Of a stretch of DNA of 64,000 bases, positions 24,931 through 34,401 are shown one piece after another. The notes under the pieces are model-generated. The model was not told the origin of the DNA and ran no database searches. It worked only from the letters and a program-made list of their open reading frames with translations. The translations under genes and the position numbers were made by a program. Source of the stretch: Streptomyces sp. NRRL S-87 (GTDB lineage: Bacteria > Actinomycetota > Actinomycetes > Streptomycetales > Streptomycetaceae); assembly GCF_000719335.1 (NCBI RefSeq), contig NZ_JOGB01000001.1:62001-126000 (forward strand). The letters run 5' to 3'. How positions within the stretch are numbered: position 1 is the first letter of the stretch; every line of letters starts with the position of its first letter.

Positions 24931-25962
24931 GTGCAGAAGACGATCGCGAAGCTCGCGGACGGCCGCGAGCTGCTCTACTTCGACCGTGACGGCAGCCCGC
25001 CGCGTGCGGACGTGCCCGACCCGCGCCCCCTCGACCCGGTCGGGAGCCGCCCCGAACTCCGCCTCGACGCGGCCACCGGCGACTGGGTCGCCGTCGCCGC
25101 CCACCGCCAGGACCGCACCCACCGCCCGCCCGCCGACGCCTGCCCCCTCTGTCCTTCCCGGGACGGGAGGCCGACCGAGATCCCGGCCGCCGACTACGAG
25201 GTGGCCGTCTTCGAGAACCGCTTCCCGTCCCTCGCCGGCGCGGCCGGCCGCTGCGAGGTGGTCTGCTTCACCCCCGACCACGACGCCGGGTTCGCCGACC
25301 TCACCGCCGAGCGGGCCCGGCTGGTGCTGGACGCCTGGACCGAGCGGACCGCCGCTCTCTCGGCCCGGCCCGGCACCGCCCAGGTGTACGTGTTCGAGAA
25401 CCGCGGCGCCGAGATCGGCGTGACCCTCGCCCACCCGCACGGGCAGATCTACGCCCTGCCGTACGTCCCGCCGCGCACCGCCAAGATGACGGCCGCCGCG
25501 GCGGCGCACCGGGCCGCCACCGGCCGGAACCTCTTCGAGGACCTCCTCGCCGAGGCCCGGGGCGCCCGCGAGCGGCTGGTGGCCGCGGGCGAGCACTGGA
25601 CCGCCTTCGTGCCCTACGCCGCCCGCTGGCCCTACGAGGTCCACCTCCACCCGCACCGGCGGGTGCCGGACCTGACCGCGCTGACCGAGGCCGAACGGGC
25701 CGAGTTCCCGCGTCTGTACCTCGACCTGCTGCGCCGCTTCGACCGGCTCTTCGGACTCGCCGAACCGACCCCGTACGTCTCCGCCTGGCACCAGGCGCCC
25801 GTCCGGGGCGGTGGCGAACTGGCCCTGCACCTGGAACTGTTCACCGTCCGCCGGGCCGCCGGGAAGCTGAAGTACCTGGCGGGCACCGAGGCGGGCATGG
25901 AGGCCTTCATGAACGACGTGGCACCCGAGACGGCCGCCCGCCGGCTGCGGGAGGCGCTGTGA
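24931..25962 (+). CDS. galT: Galactose-1-phosphate uridylyltransferase
   Basis: 343 residues from GTG 24931. The GalT signature is complete: C71-x-x-C74 zinc ligands (C-P-L-C), F-E-N-R in the N-terminal half, and the catalytic H-P-H-G-Q with His168 and His170 (the latter uridylylated). It exchanges UMP between UDP-glucose and galactose-1-phosphate in the Leloir pathway. The upstream ATG at 24904 is rejected since it sits in the promoter. Its TGA overlaps the galK GTG (GTGA). No galE follows, unlike the classical galT-galE-galK order, so galE is elsewhere. Confidence 0.96.
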   Translation: MQKTIAKLADGRELLYFDRDGSPPRADVPDPRPLDPVGSRPELRLDAATGDWVAVAAHRQDRTHRPPADACPLCPSRDGRPTEIPAADYEVAVFENRFPSLAGAAGRCEVVCFTPDHDAGFADLTAERARLVLDAWTERTAALSARPGTAQVYVFENRGAEIGVTLAHPHGQIYALPYVPPRTAKMTAAAAAHRAATGRNLFEDLLAEARGARERLVAAGEHWTAFVPYAARWPYEVHLHPHRRVPDLTALTEAERAEFPRLYLDLLRRFDRLFGLAEPTPYVSAWHQAPVRGGGELALHLELFTVRRAAGKLKYLAGTEAGMEAFMNDVAPETAARRLREAL

Positions 25963-27188
25963 CGGCCGCACCGCGGCACGGCGTGTCGAAGGGGCCGGTG
26001 GGCGGTGCGGTGGGTCGTCGGGAAGGCGGTCGGACGGACGGCGGCGCGGCCGCCGTCGTCGGGGCGTTCGCCGACCGGTACGGGGAGCGGCCCGACGGGG
26101 TCTGGGCGGCCCCCGGCCGGGTCAACCTGATCGGCGAGCACACCGACTACAACGACGGCTTCTGCCTGCCGATGGCCCTGCCGGTGGCCGCCCGCGTCGC
26201 CGCCCGCCGCCGCCCCGACGGCCTGCTGCGCCTGCACAGCGCCCAGGCGGGCGGCGCCGGCACCGAACTCGGCACGGCCGCACTCGCCCCCGGGACCGTG
26301 CCGGGCTGGGCCCGCTACCCGGCCGGTGTCGTCTGGGCCCTGAAAGAGGCGGGCCATCGCGTCGGAGGCGCCGACGTGTACGTCGACAGCACTGTCCCGA
26401 CCGGAGCCGGCCTGTCCTCCTCCGCCGCCCTGTCCTGCGCGGTCGCCGCGGCCTACGACGGGCTGTACGGACTGGACCTGCCCGGCCCGGAGACGGCGCG
26501 GCTCGCGCAGCGGGCCGAGCACGTCTTCGCCGGCGTGCCCTGCGGGATCATGGACCAGATGGCCTCGGTCTGCGCCACCCCGGGCGCGGCCCTCCACCTC
26601 GACACCCGCACCCTCGTCCATCGACCGGTCCCCTTCGACCCGACCGTGCACGGACTGGGCCTGCTGGTCCTCGACACCCGCGTCGCCCACGACCTCGCCG
26701 ACGGTGCGTACGCGGCCCTGCGGGCAGGCTGCGAACGCGCCGCCGCCCTGCTGGGCCTGCCCGCCCTGCGCGACCTCCCGGCGGCTGGCCTGCCGGCCGC
26801 CCTGACCCGGCTGCCGCCCGAACTCGCCCCGCTGGTGCGACACGTGGTCACCGAGAACGCCCGGGTCGCCGAGGCCGTCGCCCTCCTCGACGCGGGGGAC
26901 GTCCCGGCCCTGGGGCCCGTCCTGACCGCCGGGCACGCCTCGCTGCGCGACGACTACCGGGTGTCCTGCGCGGAAACGGACCTCGCCGTCGACACCGCGC
27001 TGGCGGCGGGCGCGCTCGGGGCCCGTATGACCGGCGGCGGCTTCGGCGGCTGCGTCATCGCCCTCGTCCCCGCCGACCGGTCCACCGCGGTCACCGCAGC
27101 GGTCACCACCGCCTTCCGCGCCGCCGGCCACGCCCCGCCCGCCGTCCTCCCGGGCGATCCGTCGGCGGGGGCCCGCCGGGTGTGGTGA
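25959..27188 (+). CDS. galK: Galactokinase
   Basis: 409 residues from GTG 25959, overlapping the galT stop by 4 bp, which implies translational coupling. GHMP-kinase motifs are clear: G-R-V-N-L-I-G-E-H-T-D-Y-N-D-G (galactose binding) around residues 50-65, V-P-T-G-A-G-L-S-S-S-A-A (ATP-binding loop) about 147-158, and G-A-R-M-T-G-G-G-F-G-G-C near the C-terminus. The first 25-30 residues are a variable lead not expected in the fold, so the true start may be somewhat later. It phosphorylates galactose at C1. Confidence 0.96.
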   Translation: MTAAPRHGVSKGPVGGAVGRREGGRTDGGAAAVVGAFADRYGERPDGVWAAPGRVNLIGEHTDYNDGFCLPMALPVAARVAARRRPDGLLRLHSAQAGGAGTELGTAALAPGTVPGWARYPAGVVWALKEAGHRVGGADVYVDSTVPTGAGLSSSAALSCAVAAAYDGLYGLDLPGPETARLAQRAEHVFAGVPCGIMDQMASVCATPGAALHLDTRTLVHRPVPFDPTVHGLGLLVLDTRVAHDLADGAYAALRAGCERAAALLGLPALRDLPAAGLPAALTRLPPELAPLVRHVVTENARVAEAVALLDAGDVPALGPVLTAGHASLRDDYRVSCAETDLAVDTALAAGALGARMTGGGFGGCVIALVPADRSTAVTAAVTTAFRAAGHAPPAVLPGDPSAGARRVW

Positions 27189-27405
27189 GGGGCGGTGCGG
27201 GGGTGCTTGGGCCGGGCGGTGCGGCCAGGTGCGGTGCGGCGGGGCGAGCTCCGCCTGGTTTTGGTCCGACCGGCTGGATGTGCCGGTGGTTCGTGCCGGG
27301 GTGCTCCGTGCGGCGGCGGAGGCGAGGTTATGAAAGGAATCGAACGGAATCGGATGGAAGTTCGCTGTCCGGCCATTTCCGAACATCTACCCCAGGAGTC
27401 GCACG

Positions 27406-27903
27406 ATGCGCCCCATCAGAGCGGCCTGCCTCGGCACGGCCACGCTGGTCACCCTCCTCACCTGCACGCCCGTCGCGGCCGCCGCGACGGACACCGGTTC
27501 CGCCCAGGTCAGGGGCAAAGCGCGGATCATCACAGTCCAGGCCGAGGTGCAGCAGCTGACCCGCTTCCCCGTCACCCCCGGCAGCGTCACGCAGGGCGAT
27601 TGGGTCGTCGTCCGCTCGGACCTCTTCGACGAGGCGCACAACAAGGTCGGCGAGACCCACGGCACCTGCACCACCACCCGGGGCGGCGCCGATGAAGCGG
27701 AGCAGTGCGTCGTGACCTACACCCTCCCGGGCGGCCAGCTCACCGTGCAGGGGATGTACTTCAACTACCTCGACCAGGGTCCCTTCGACAACGCGATCAC
27801 CGGTGGCACCGGGAAGTACGAGAAGGCGCGCGGCTCGGTCCACGCCGAGACGATCGCCACGACCCCCAAGGTCGTGAGGCGCTTCACGATCCGCCTCGTC
27901 TGA
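27406..27903 (+). CDS. Secreted allene-oxide-cyclase/dirigent-barrel-like protein
   Basis: 165 residues from ATG 27406, with CAGGAG about 7 nt upstream. A signal peptide (M-R-P-I-R then hydrophobic, cut near A-A-A-A-T) is followed by a beta-rich domain with G-D-W-V-V-V-R-S-D-L-F-D, C-T-T-T-R-G-G-A, G-Q-L-T-V-Q-G-M and I-T-G-G-T-G-K-Y-E-K-A-R-G-S-V, the pattern of the allene oxide cyclase/dirigent barrel family. Streptomyces members are secreted proteins of unknown catalytic role. Two cysteines may form a disulfide. Gene stands alone. Confidence 0.8.
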   Translation: MRPIRAACLGTATLVTLLTCTPVAAAATDTGSAQVRGKARIITVQAEVQQLTRFPVTPGSVTQGDWVVVRSDLFDEAHNKVGETHGTCTTTRGGADEAEQCVVTYTLPGGQLTVQGMYFNYLDQGPFDNAITGGTGKYEKARGSVHAETIATTPKVVRRFTIRLV

Positions 27904-28192
27904 CGGACCCGACGTCCACCGGACTCCGGAATCCGGCCTGCTTCCCTCGCGTCGCGGCATCGGAGACGGTCGGAGTTGCGGTCGACCGCTGCGGGCCGCC
28001 CCGTGGTGCTGCGGACCCGGGTTCCGGGCGCCGGGTGTCAGGGGTCCGTACGGACGGGGGCAAGCGGCGTCAAGGTCGTGTCAGGGAGGCGTCCGGTGGC
28101 CCGGAGGCCGGGGATAGCGTCGTCGTACGCCCCGGAACGCCTCCCCGCCTCCGGGGCGGCAGTCCGCCCCGGTGGCGACCTCGGAGGGTCCC

Positions 28193-28537
28193 ATGTGCCT
28201 GTTCCAGTACGACGACGAGTCCGAACCCGAGGAGCCGGTCCCGGCCGGATCCCTGATCGTGCCCGTCCGGCCGGGAGCGGAGGTGCTGGTCCGCATGTTC
28301 CGCACCCCGCTGGGCGCCCGAACCGCCGTCGGCTTCACCAGCCCCGAACGGCTGGCCGCCGTACTCGGCCCGCACCACCCCTGGATCCGACTGTCCGAGT
28401 CCGTGCTGCGCGCACTCGCCGAGCCCCTCGGCGCGGCGGCGCTCACCGTCGACCCCACCCTCACCGCCCCCGCCGTCCGCACCGCCCCGGTGCCCGCCCC
28501 CTGCCGGGACGCGGGACCCGCTCTCCGGACGGCCTGA
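28193..28537 (+). CDS. SAV_915 family protein
   Basis: 114 residues from ATG 28193, with CGGAGGG about 6 nt upstream. The sequence shows the small SseB-like fold of the SAV_915 family: L-I-V-P-V-R-P-G, R-M-F-R-T-P-L-G-A-R-T-A-V-G-F-T-S-P-E-R-L-style motif, and I-R-L-S-E-S-V-L-R. No enzymatic role is known. A likely promoter lies about 60 bp upstream (tagcgt near 28116). The next short ORF starts 10 nt after its stop and may be co-transcribed. Confidence 0.8.
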   Translation: MCLFQYDDESEPEEPVPAGSLIVPVRPGAEVLVRMFRTPLGARTAVGFTSPERLAAVLGPHHPWIRLSESVLRALAEPLGAAALTVDPTLTAPAVRTAPVPAPCRDAGPALRTA

Positions 28538-28547
28538 GGGACCCCTT

Positions 28548-28658
28548 GTGACCACCACCGTGGACCTCGAAGCCGGCGTTCCGGCGCCCGCCGACGACCT
28601 CTCCGTCCGGCCCGCCTCCACCACTCGGCTCCCGCGCCGCGAACGTCCGGACGGCTGA
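28548..28658 (+). CDS. Possible 36-residue peptide downstream of the SAV_915 gene
   Basis: GTG 28548 opens a 37-codon frame ending at TGA 28658. It begins T-T-T-V-D-L-E-A-G-V-P-A-P and ends R-L-P-R-R-E-R-P-D-G. GC at third positions is high. There is no clear ribosome-binding site (aggga 7 nt upstream is weak). It could be a real small peptide, or the remaining N-terminus of a decayed gene. No function can be proposed. Confidence 0.3.
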   Translation: MTTTVDLEAGVPAPADDLSVRPASTTRLPRRERPDG

Positions 28659-28733
28659 ACCGCAGGCCGCGACGGCCGGGCCACGCGGTTCGCGGGTGGA
28701 CGCCCGGCACGGAGCGCCCGGCACGGCCCGGGG

Positions 28734-30125
28734 TCAGTCGGCCCGCCAGACCGTCGTCACGTTGCAGAACTCGCGGATCCCGTGCCCGGACAGCTCCCGT
28801 CCGTAGCCCGAGCGCTTCACCCCGCCGAAGGGCAGCGCGGGGTGGGAGGCGGTCATGCCGTTGACGTACACGCCGCCGGCCTGGAGGTCCCGTACGCAGC
28901 GGGCAACGTCGGAGTCCTCCCGGGTCCAGAGGTTGGAACTCAGCCCGAAGGGCGTGTGGTTGGCCCGCTCCACCGCCTCGTCGAGGCTGCCGACCCGGTA
29001 GAGCGTGGCCACCGGCCCGAACGTCTCCTCCTGGTCGACGCGCATCCGGTCGGTGACGCCGGCGAGCACCGTGGGCTCGTAGAACCAGCCCTGCTCCAGG
29101 CCCGGCGGCCGCCTTCCGCCGCACAGCACGGCCGCACCGTGCCGGACGGCGTCGTCGACCAGCTCCTCCAGGTCGGCCCGGCCCTGCTCGGTGGCCAGCG
29201 GCCCCACGTCGGTGCCGTCCACCATCGGGTCGCCGACCGTCAGCGCGGCCATGCCGGCACTGAACCGCTCGGCGAACTCGTCGTACACGTCCGCGTGCAC
29301 GATGAACCGCTTGGCCGCGATGCACGACTGGCCGTTGTTCTGCACGCGCGCGGTCACCGCGGTCGCCGCCGCCCGCTCGACGTCGGCCGACGGCATCACG
29401 ACGAACGGATCGCTGCCGCCGAGTTCCAGAACCGTCTTCTTGATCTCGTCCCCGGCCACCGCGGCCACCGCGCGCCCGGCCGGCTCGCTCCCCGTCAGGG
29501 TCGCCGCCGCGACCCGCCGGTCGCGCAGGACGCCCTCCACCGCGCCCGAGCCGATCAGCAGGGTCTGGAAGCAGCCGCGCGGATACCCGGCCCGCTCGAA
29601 CAGCTCACCCAGGTACAAGGCCGTCTGGGGCACGTTCGACGCGTGCTTGAGCAGCCCCACGTTGCCCGCCATCAGGGCGGGCGCGGCGAACCGGATCACC
29701 TGCCAGAGCGGGAAGTTCCACGGCATCACCGCGAGGACCACCCCGAGGGGCCGGTAGTGCGCCCGGACCGTCGTCGCCCCGCTGTCGCGGACGTCCGCCT
29801 CCGCGGGCCGCTCGTCCGCCAGCAGTTCCTCGGCGTGCGCGGCGTACCAGCGCATCGCCTTCGCGCACTTGGCCGCCTCCGCCCGGGCGGCGGCCAGCGG
29901 TTTGCCCATCTCGGTCGTCATCAGCTGTGCGACGGCCTCCAGGTCCGCGTCCAGGACCTCGGCCGCCCGGTTCAGCAGCGCGGACCGCTCGGCGAAGCCG
30001 GTCGTGCGGTACGTCGCGAACGTCGCGGCGGCCTCGGCCAGGCAGCGTTCGATCCCGGCCGCGTCGAGGGCCTCGAAGGTGCGCAGCGTCTCACCCGTCG
30101 CGGGGTTCACGGTGGCAATGGGCAT
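28734..30125 (-). CDS. Succinate-semialdehyde dehydrogenase-type aldehyde dehydrogenase
   Basis: 463 residues from ATG 30125, with a strong GAGGAGG site. ALDH catalytic residues are visible: N-terminal P-W-N-F-P (136-139), catalytic base Glu234 in L-E-L-G-G-S-D, and nucleophile Cys268 in N-G-Q-S-C-I-A-A-K-R. This last motif, with I-A-A-K-R, and the length fit the NAD(P)-dependent succinate-semialdehyde dehydrogenase branch (GabD2-like). It converts an aldehyde to the acid. No aminotransferase (GabT) is next to it. Confidence 0.9.
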   Translation of the reverse strand: MPIATVNPATGETLRTFEALDAAGIERCLAEAAATFATYRTTGFAERSALLNRAAEVLDADLEAVAQLMTTEMGKPLAAARAEAAKCAKAMRWYAAHAEELLADERPAEADVRDSGATTVRAHYRPLGVVLAVMPWNFPLWQVIRFAAPALMAGNVGLLKHASNVPQTALYLGELFERAGYPRGCFQTLLIGSGAVEGVLRDRRVAAATLTGSEPAGRAVAAVAGDEIKKTVLELGGSDPFVVMPSADVERAAATAVTARVQNNGQSCIAAKRFIVHADVYDEFAERFSAGMAALTVGDPMVDGTDVGPLATEQGRADLEELVDDAVRHGAAVLCGGRRPPGLEQGWFYEPTVLAGVTDRMRVDQEETFGPVATLYRVGSLDEAVERANHTPFGLSSNLWTREDSDVARCVRDLQAGGVYVNGMTASHPALPFGGVKRSGYGRELSGHGIREFCNVTTVWRAD

Positions 30126-30419
30126 GGTCGCCTCCTCCTCGGGCGGCGGCCGCGGTGGCACGACGCGCCTCGCCCCCTCGACCCTGCCCGCTGCGGCACG
30201 GGCCCGCAACGCGGTGCCTCCGGGCGGCCGAGACCCGTCCCACCGCAGGGCGTAGGACCAGGGGAGGGGCGGGTACGGCGGCCGGGTGAGCCGGGTCGCG
30301 TCATGATCGGGCACGTGGCACCATGCCCCGTCTGCTGGTGGCGGCCCCTGGCCGCCGGCGGATCGCGCGCAGCGGTCCGGTCCGGCTCCGTCCCACCTTC
30401 CCGTGCGGAGGAAACCACC

Positions 30420-31178
30420 TTGCCTGCTTCCCGCTGCGTGCCCGCGGCCCTCGTCGTGGCTGCCGTCACCGCCTCCTGTCTGATGCCGGGCGTACCGGCC
30501 TTCGCCGACTCCCAGGGCGGTCTGCGGCTCTCCCAGCCGTACGTGCCGTCCATCGCCCCCGGCCGCAGCGGGGCCGTGGAGATCCTGGCGGTCGCCTCCG
30601 CAGAGTCCCCCGGTGCCGGCTCCATCCGGATCACGGCGCCGGAGCACACCACCTTCCCCGAGGCCGGCTTCCGCTGGAACGGGCAGCGCGGCAGCATGCC
30701 GTGCGACCGGTCGGCGGACGCCCGCCGGCTCGTCTGCGGGGCCGGCACCCGGGCGGGCTTCGTCTTCCCGGAGGACGAGCAGGTCCGGATGGCGGTGACC
30801 GTCCGGGTGGACGCGGACGCACCCGAGGGCACCACGCTCGGCGGCGGCGAGTGGGCCGCGGGCCGGGACGCGACGCTCTACGCGGTCGCCACTCCGGTCA
30901 CCGGCCCCAAGGGCGAGCGTGGCGAGGGCAAGGACGGCCCGAAGGGCAAGCTCCAGGCCCGCGTGGTGGGGACCGACCGGCTCAACGTCCGCTCCGGCCC
31001 CGGCACCCGGTACGGCAAGACGGCCGTCGTCAAGGGCGGTGCCGTCGTCGGCGTCCTGTGCAAGGTGAACGGCGAGACCGTGGGCGGCAACGCCGTCTGG
31101 TACGAACTCGCCGACGGTCGCGGCTGGATCGCCGCCCGCTACGCGGAGAACGTGAACAAGGTCCCGTACTGCGCCTGA
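30420..31178 (+). CDS. Secreted protein with C-terminal SH3b domain
   Basis: 252 residues from TTG 30420, with GGAGGAAACC 4-9 nt upstream. A signal peptide ends around A-F-A-D-S. The middle region is beta-rich (S-I-R-I-T-A-P-E-H-T-T-F, with a pair of Cys that may bond). The C-terminal 65 residues form a bacterial SH3b domain: D-R-L-N-V-R-S-G-P-G-T-R-Y-G-K and W-I-A-A-R-Y. SH3b domains bind peptidoglycan or surface ligands, so this is probably a wall-associated protein. A strong hairpin terminator follows. Confidence 0.85.
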   Translation: MPASRCVPAALVVAAVTASCLMPGVPAFADSQGGLRLSQPYVPSIAPGRSGAVEILAVASAESPGAGSIRITAPEHTTFPEAGFRWNGQRGSMPCDRSADARRLVCGAGTRAGFVFPEDEQVRMAVTVRVDADAPEGTTLGGGEWAAGRDATLYAVATPVTGPKGERGEGKDGPKGKLQARVVGTDRLNVRSGPGTRYGKTAVVKGGAVVGVLCKVNGETVGGNAVWYELADGRGWIAARYAENVNKVPYCA

Positions 31179-31196
31179 CCCCGCGTCACACCTCCG

Positions 31197-31228
31197 AAGG
31201 CCCCGCGGCCCACCGGCCGCGGGGCCTT
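31197..31228. terminator. Hairpin terminator, 14-bp perfect stem
   Basis: Stem AAGGCCCCGCGGCC (31197-31210) pairs exactly with GGCCGCGGGGCCTT (31215-31228) over a 4-nt loop. It starts 19 bp after the SH3b gene stop. Confidence 0.85.
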
Positions 31229-31462
31229 CCCCGTGCCGCGGCGCGGCCCGGCGCCCGTACGCGCCCCCCCGCACGCCCGACGGCCGGATCGCCGGTCCTC
31301 CCCGCCGGCCGACATGGGCATGTGTCCCGAATTGCCGTGTAAATCCATCAGGTTGTCGGCCAAACCGCGCCCGACCAGGCAACCTCGGCACCCCCGCCGC
31401 CGTCCTCCCGGGTCGAGGGGGGCCGCGGAGCAGACCGCCGGGGCGCCCCGCCACGACCGAGG

Positions 31463-34300
31463 ATGAGGAAGAGCACTTTGATACGTGTCACACGCGTGGT
31501 GACCGCGGCCGCGGCGGTCGTCGCCCTGGCCGCGGCGACGCCGGGCCTGGCGCACGCGCTGCCGGCCGCCGGGTCCGCCCCCGCGGCCACGGGGGGAAGC
31601 ACCGACGGACACCTGCCCGCGGGCTGGGAGTTCACCGGCGCCGGTGACGGCCGCCAGCTGGTGTGGACCTCGCGCGAGCGGGTCCCCATGGGCGACGCCC
31701 GGGTCGAGTTCTACGCCGGCGACCGGCTCGTCGGCCGCCCCGCCGCCGATCCGGACGGCCGTACCTTCCGCCTCCGCCTCGACGGCGCCCGCGTCGGCGA
31801 CCCGGCCGGCCTGCGGGTGCTGGCCGGCGGCCGCCGCCTCGACGCCGCCGCGCCGGTGCCCGGCGGCCAGTCCCAGTCCCAGTCCCTGCCCGGCCTCGAG
31901 GCCGCGGCCCGGGCGGAGCGCCTGCCGGCCAACCCGGTCGACCCGGGCGTGCCCGGCCACTACCGCACCGCCAAGGGCGAGTACACCCTCCCCGGTGTCC
32001 GCCTCCCCGGGTTCAAGGCCCCGGTCGAGATGCGCGGCGTCGTGGTCGGCCCGGTCGACGCCCCCGGCAAGCGGCCCGTCGCGCTGTTCCTGCACGGCCG
32101 CCACGGCACCTGCTACAAGCCCGGCGGCGGTGAGGACGACGTCACCGGCGACTGGCCCTGCAAGCCCGGCACCCTCCCGATCCCGAGCCACCTGGGCTAC
32201 CTCAAGGACCAGCAGCTCCTGGCCTCCCAGGGCTACGTGACGGTCTCCATCTCCGCCAACGGCATCAACGGCCAGGACTGGGCGGCCGAGGACGGCGGCG
32301 CCCAGGCCCGCTCCTCCCTCGTCCGGCTGCACCTGGCCCGCTGGGCCGACTGGGCCGCCAAGCGGTCCACCGCCCCCGCCGCCGTTCGCGCCACCGACCC
32401 CGCCGACCTCTCGCGCGTCATGCTCGTCGGCCACTCCCGGGGCGGCGAGGGCGTCAACCGCGCCGCCATGGACAGCCTGTACACGGCGCCCGCCGACCAG
32501 GACGGCTACCACGGCAAGGTCCGCTGGACCATCCGCGGCAACGTCCTCATCGGCCCCACCATCTTCGGCCAGAACCCCGTTCCGGACGTGCCGTCGATGA
32601 CGATCCTGCCGGGCTGCGACGGCGACGTCTCCGACCTCCAGGGCCAGATCGTGGCGGACGGCACGCGCGGCATCAGCCGCGGCGCCGCGCTGCACAGCTC
32701 CGTCTACGTGGTCGGCGCCAACCACAACTTCTTCAACAGCGAGTGGACCCCGGGCCTGGCCAAGGCCCCGGCCCAGGACGACTTCTTCTCCGACCAGGGC
32801 GCCGTCGACCCCGTCTGCTCGCCCGGCAAGAAGACCCGCCTGACCGCCGCGCAGCAGCACACCGCCGGCGCGTCCTACATCGCCGCCGCCGCCCGCCTGT
32901 TCGTGGCCGGCGACGACAAGGTCCGCCCGCTCCTCGACGGCACCGGCCGCCGCGCTCCCTCGGCCGGCCCGGCCCGCGTGCTCACCAGCGCCGTCGGCGG
33001 CAACCGGAGCCCGTTCGTCGTGCCCGGCCCGGACCGCACCACCGTCTCCGGCACCGGCGTCCGGCTGTGCGGCCAGACCGACCCGAACGCGTCCCGCGCC
33101 TGCCTGCGCCGCGACAAGCCCGGCCAGTCCCCGCACTTCGCCGGCTGGGAGGCCGGTCCGGAGCCGGAGCGCCAGGCCGTCGCGCTGAAGTGGACGGCGC
33201 CCGGCGCCGCCGCGACCGTACGCCCGTCCCGACCGGCCTCCCTCGCCACCGCCGAGGACCTCGCGCTGCGGCTCTTCGTCCCGCCGAACACCTCCGGCAC
33301 CCAGCTCGACGTCGCCGTCACCGACGCCGCGGGCAAGCGCGCCGACCTGGGTCGGATCACGGTCGACGGCCTGCCCGGCTCGGACCGCACCGCCTCCTAC
33401 TGGGCCAAGGAGGTGCGCGTCCCGATGACCGCCGCGAAGCGCGCCGGCCTCGACCTCAAGAACGTCGCCTCCCTCCGCCTGACCCCGCGCAGCCGCGCCG
33501 GCCAGGTCTGGCTGATGGACGCCTGGGGCTGGCGCCCCGGCACCCCGCAGGTCCTCCCGGCCCAGCTGCCGCGGGTGGACGTCGGCCGGCTGACGGTCAA
33601 GGAGGGCGACTCGGGCGTGCGGACGTACCGCATGCCCGTGACGGTCACCGGTCCGGCCCGCAGCGCCGGCCTGGTCCGCTACTACGTCCCCACGGCCGAC
33701 AACGGCGGGTTCACCGGCAAGACCGTGGCCGTGCGCCCGGGCACCCGGACCATCGACGTCAAGGTCGAGGTGCGCGGCAACGACCGCTGGGGCCACGGTT
33801 TCTCCCGCGACATGGTGGTCAAGGCCCTCAGCGGCGCGGTCGTCGGCTCCCACCGGGGCGGCGTGACGGCGGAGAACGACGACCCGATGCCGACCGTGAA
33901 GGTCACCCCCGTGGCCGACAAGGTCACCGAGGGCAAGGCGCTGACCTGGCGCGTGACCCTCTCCGAGGCGGCCGACGAGCAGATCTACAGCCAGTTCGAC
34001 CTGCTGCCGGTCACCCGGGGCGCCGAACTGTCCACCATGGACGTGGACAAGGCGTGGCTGAAGGGCATCTGGGGCGACGTGCGGTCCCCGGAGCGCCCGC
34101 TGTCGAAGGTCGTCGAGGGCGCGTCCGTCCCCGTCGAGATCCTGCCGGGCAAGATGTCCGTCGACATCACGATCCCCACGGCCAAGGACGGCAAGGCCGA
34201 GTCGGCCGAGCTCGTCCGCGGTCGGCTGGCCTGGTACGACGAGAACTGGCAGCCGCACTACGCACCGACCGTCACCGGCACGGTCCGCGACGCCTCCTGA
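31463..34300 (+). CDS. Large secreted alpha/beta-hydrolase with C-terminal beta domains
   Basis: 945 residues from ATG 31463. A TTG at 31478 has the better-placed GAGGAAG site and is an equally plausible start (940 residues). A signal peptide ends near A-H-A-L-P-A. Residues about 160-490 hold an alpha/beta-hydrolase core with L-F-L-H-G-R-H-G-T-C (oxyanion region) and the nucleophile elbow G-H-S-R-G-G-E-G; the expected Asp/His partners may be N-H-N-F-F and nearby acids. The remaining roughly 450 residues are beta-rich modules, one with a Calx-beta-like V-T-E-G-K-A-L-T-W-R-V-T-L-S. Likely an extracellular esterase or lipase; substrate unknown. A terminator follows. Confidence 0.85.
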   Translation: MRKSTLIRVTRVVTAAAAVVALAAATPGLAHALPAAGSAPAATGGSTDGHLPAGWEFTGAGDGRQLVWTSRERVPMGDARVEFYAGDRLVGRPAADPDGRTFRLRLDGARVGDPAGLRVLAGGRRLDAAAPVPGGQSQSQSLPGLEAAARAERLPANPVDPGVPGHYRTAKGEYTLPGVRLPGFKAPVEMRGVVVGPVDAPGKRPVALFLHGRHGTCYKPGGGEDDVTGDWPCKPGTLPIPSHLGYLKDQQLLASQGYVTVSISANGINGQDWAAEDGGAQARSSLVRLHLARWADWAAKRSTAPAAVRATDPADLSRVMLVGHSRGGEGVNRAAMDSLYTAPADQDGYHGKVRWTIRGNVLIGPTIFGQNPVPDVPSMTILPGCDGDVSDLQGQIVADGTRGISRGAALHSSVYVVGANHNFFNSEWTPGLAKAPAQDDFFSDQGAVDPVCSPGKKTRLTAAQQHTAGASYIAAAARLFVAGDDKVRPLLDGTGRRAPSAGPARVLTSAVGGNRSPFVVPGPDRTTVSGTGVRLCGQTDPNASRACLRRDKPGQSPHFAGWEAGPEPERQAVALKWTAPGAAATVRPSRPASLATAEDLALRLFVPPNTSGTQLDVAVTDAAGKRADLGRITVDGLPGSDRTASYWAKEVRVPMTAAKRAGLDLKNVASLRLTPRSRAGQVWLMDAWGWRPGTPQVLPAQLPRVDVGRLTVKEGDSGVRTYRMPVTVTGPARSAGLVRYYVPTADNGGFTGKTVAVRPGTRTIDVKVEVRGNDRWGHGFSRDMVVKALSGAVVGSHRGGVTAENDDPMPTVKVTPVADKVTEGKALTWRVTLSEAADEQIYSQFDLLPVTRGAELSTMDVDKAWLKGIWGDVRSPERPLSKVVEGASVPVEILPGKMSVDITIPTAKDGKAESAELVRGRLAWYDENWQPHYAPTVTGTVRDAS

Positions 34301-34324
34301 GGCGCGCCGACCGGTAGGACACCT

Positions 34325-34359
34325 GGTGCCGGGCCCCGCGCGAGCGGGTGCCCGGCACC
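34325..34359. terminator. Hairpin terminator after the secreted hydrolase
   Basis: GGTGCCGGGC (34325-34334) and GCCCGGCACC (34350-34359) pair perfectly over a 15-nt GC-rich loop, 24 bp downstream of the hydrolase stop codon. Confidence 0.75.
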
Positions 34360-34387
34360 TGTCGTTCCCGGCGAGGCCACCCTGCGG

Positions 34388-34393
34388 TAGAGT
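34388..34393 (+). promoter_or_regulatory. -10 hexamer of the upstream peptide / NYN transcript
   Basis: TAGAGT fits the TAnnnT consensus and ends 8 nt before a GTG at 34402, allowing a leaderless start. Just downstream the sequence is unusually AT-rich (gatacgaaaatcg) and contains an imperfect inverted repeat CGTGACG-N3-CGTCACG (34423-34439). Confidence 0.5.
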
Positions 34394-34401
34394 CACGCGA
34401 C

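Noticed and set aside
27330..27405. A short ORF starting at the ATG near 27330 in the AT-richer leader of the AOC-like gene.
   Set aside because: It runs into the AOC-like gene in another frame, has no ribosome-binding site and no protein-like pattern.
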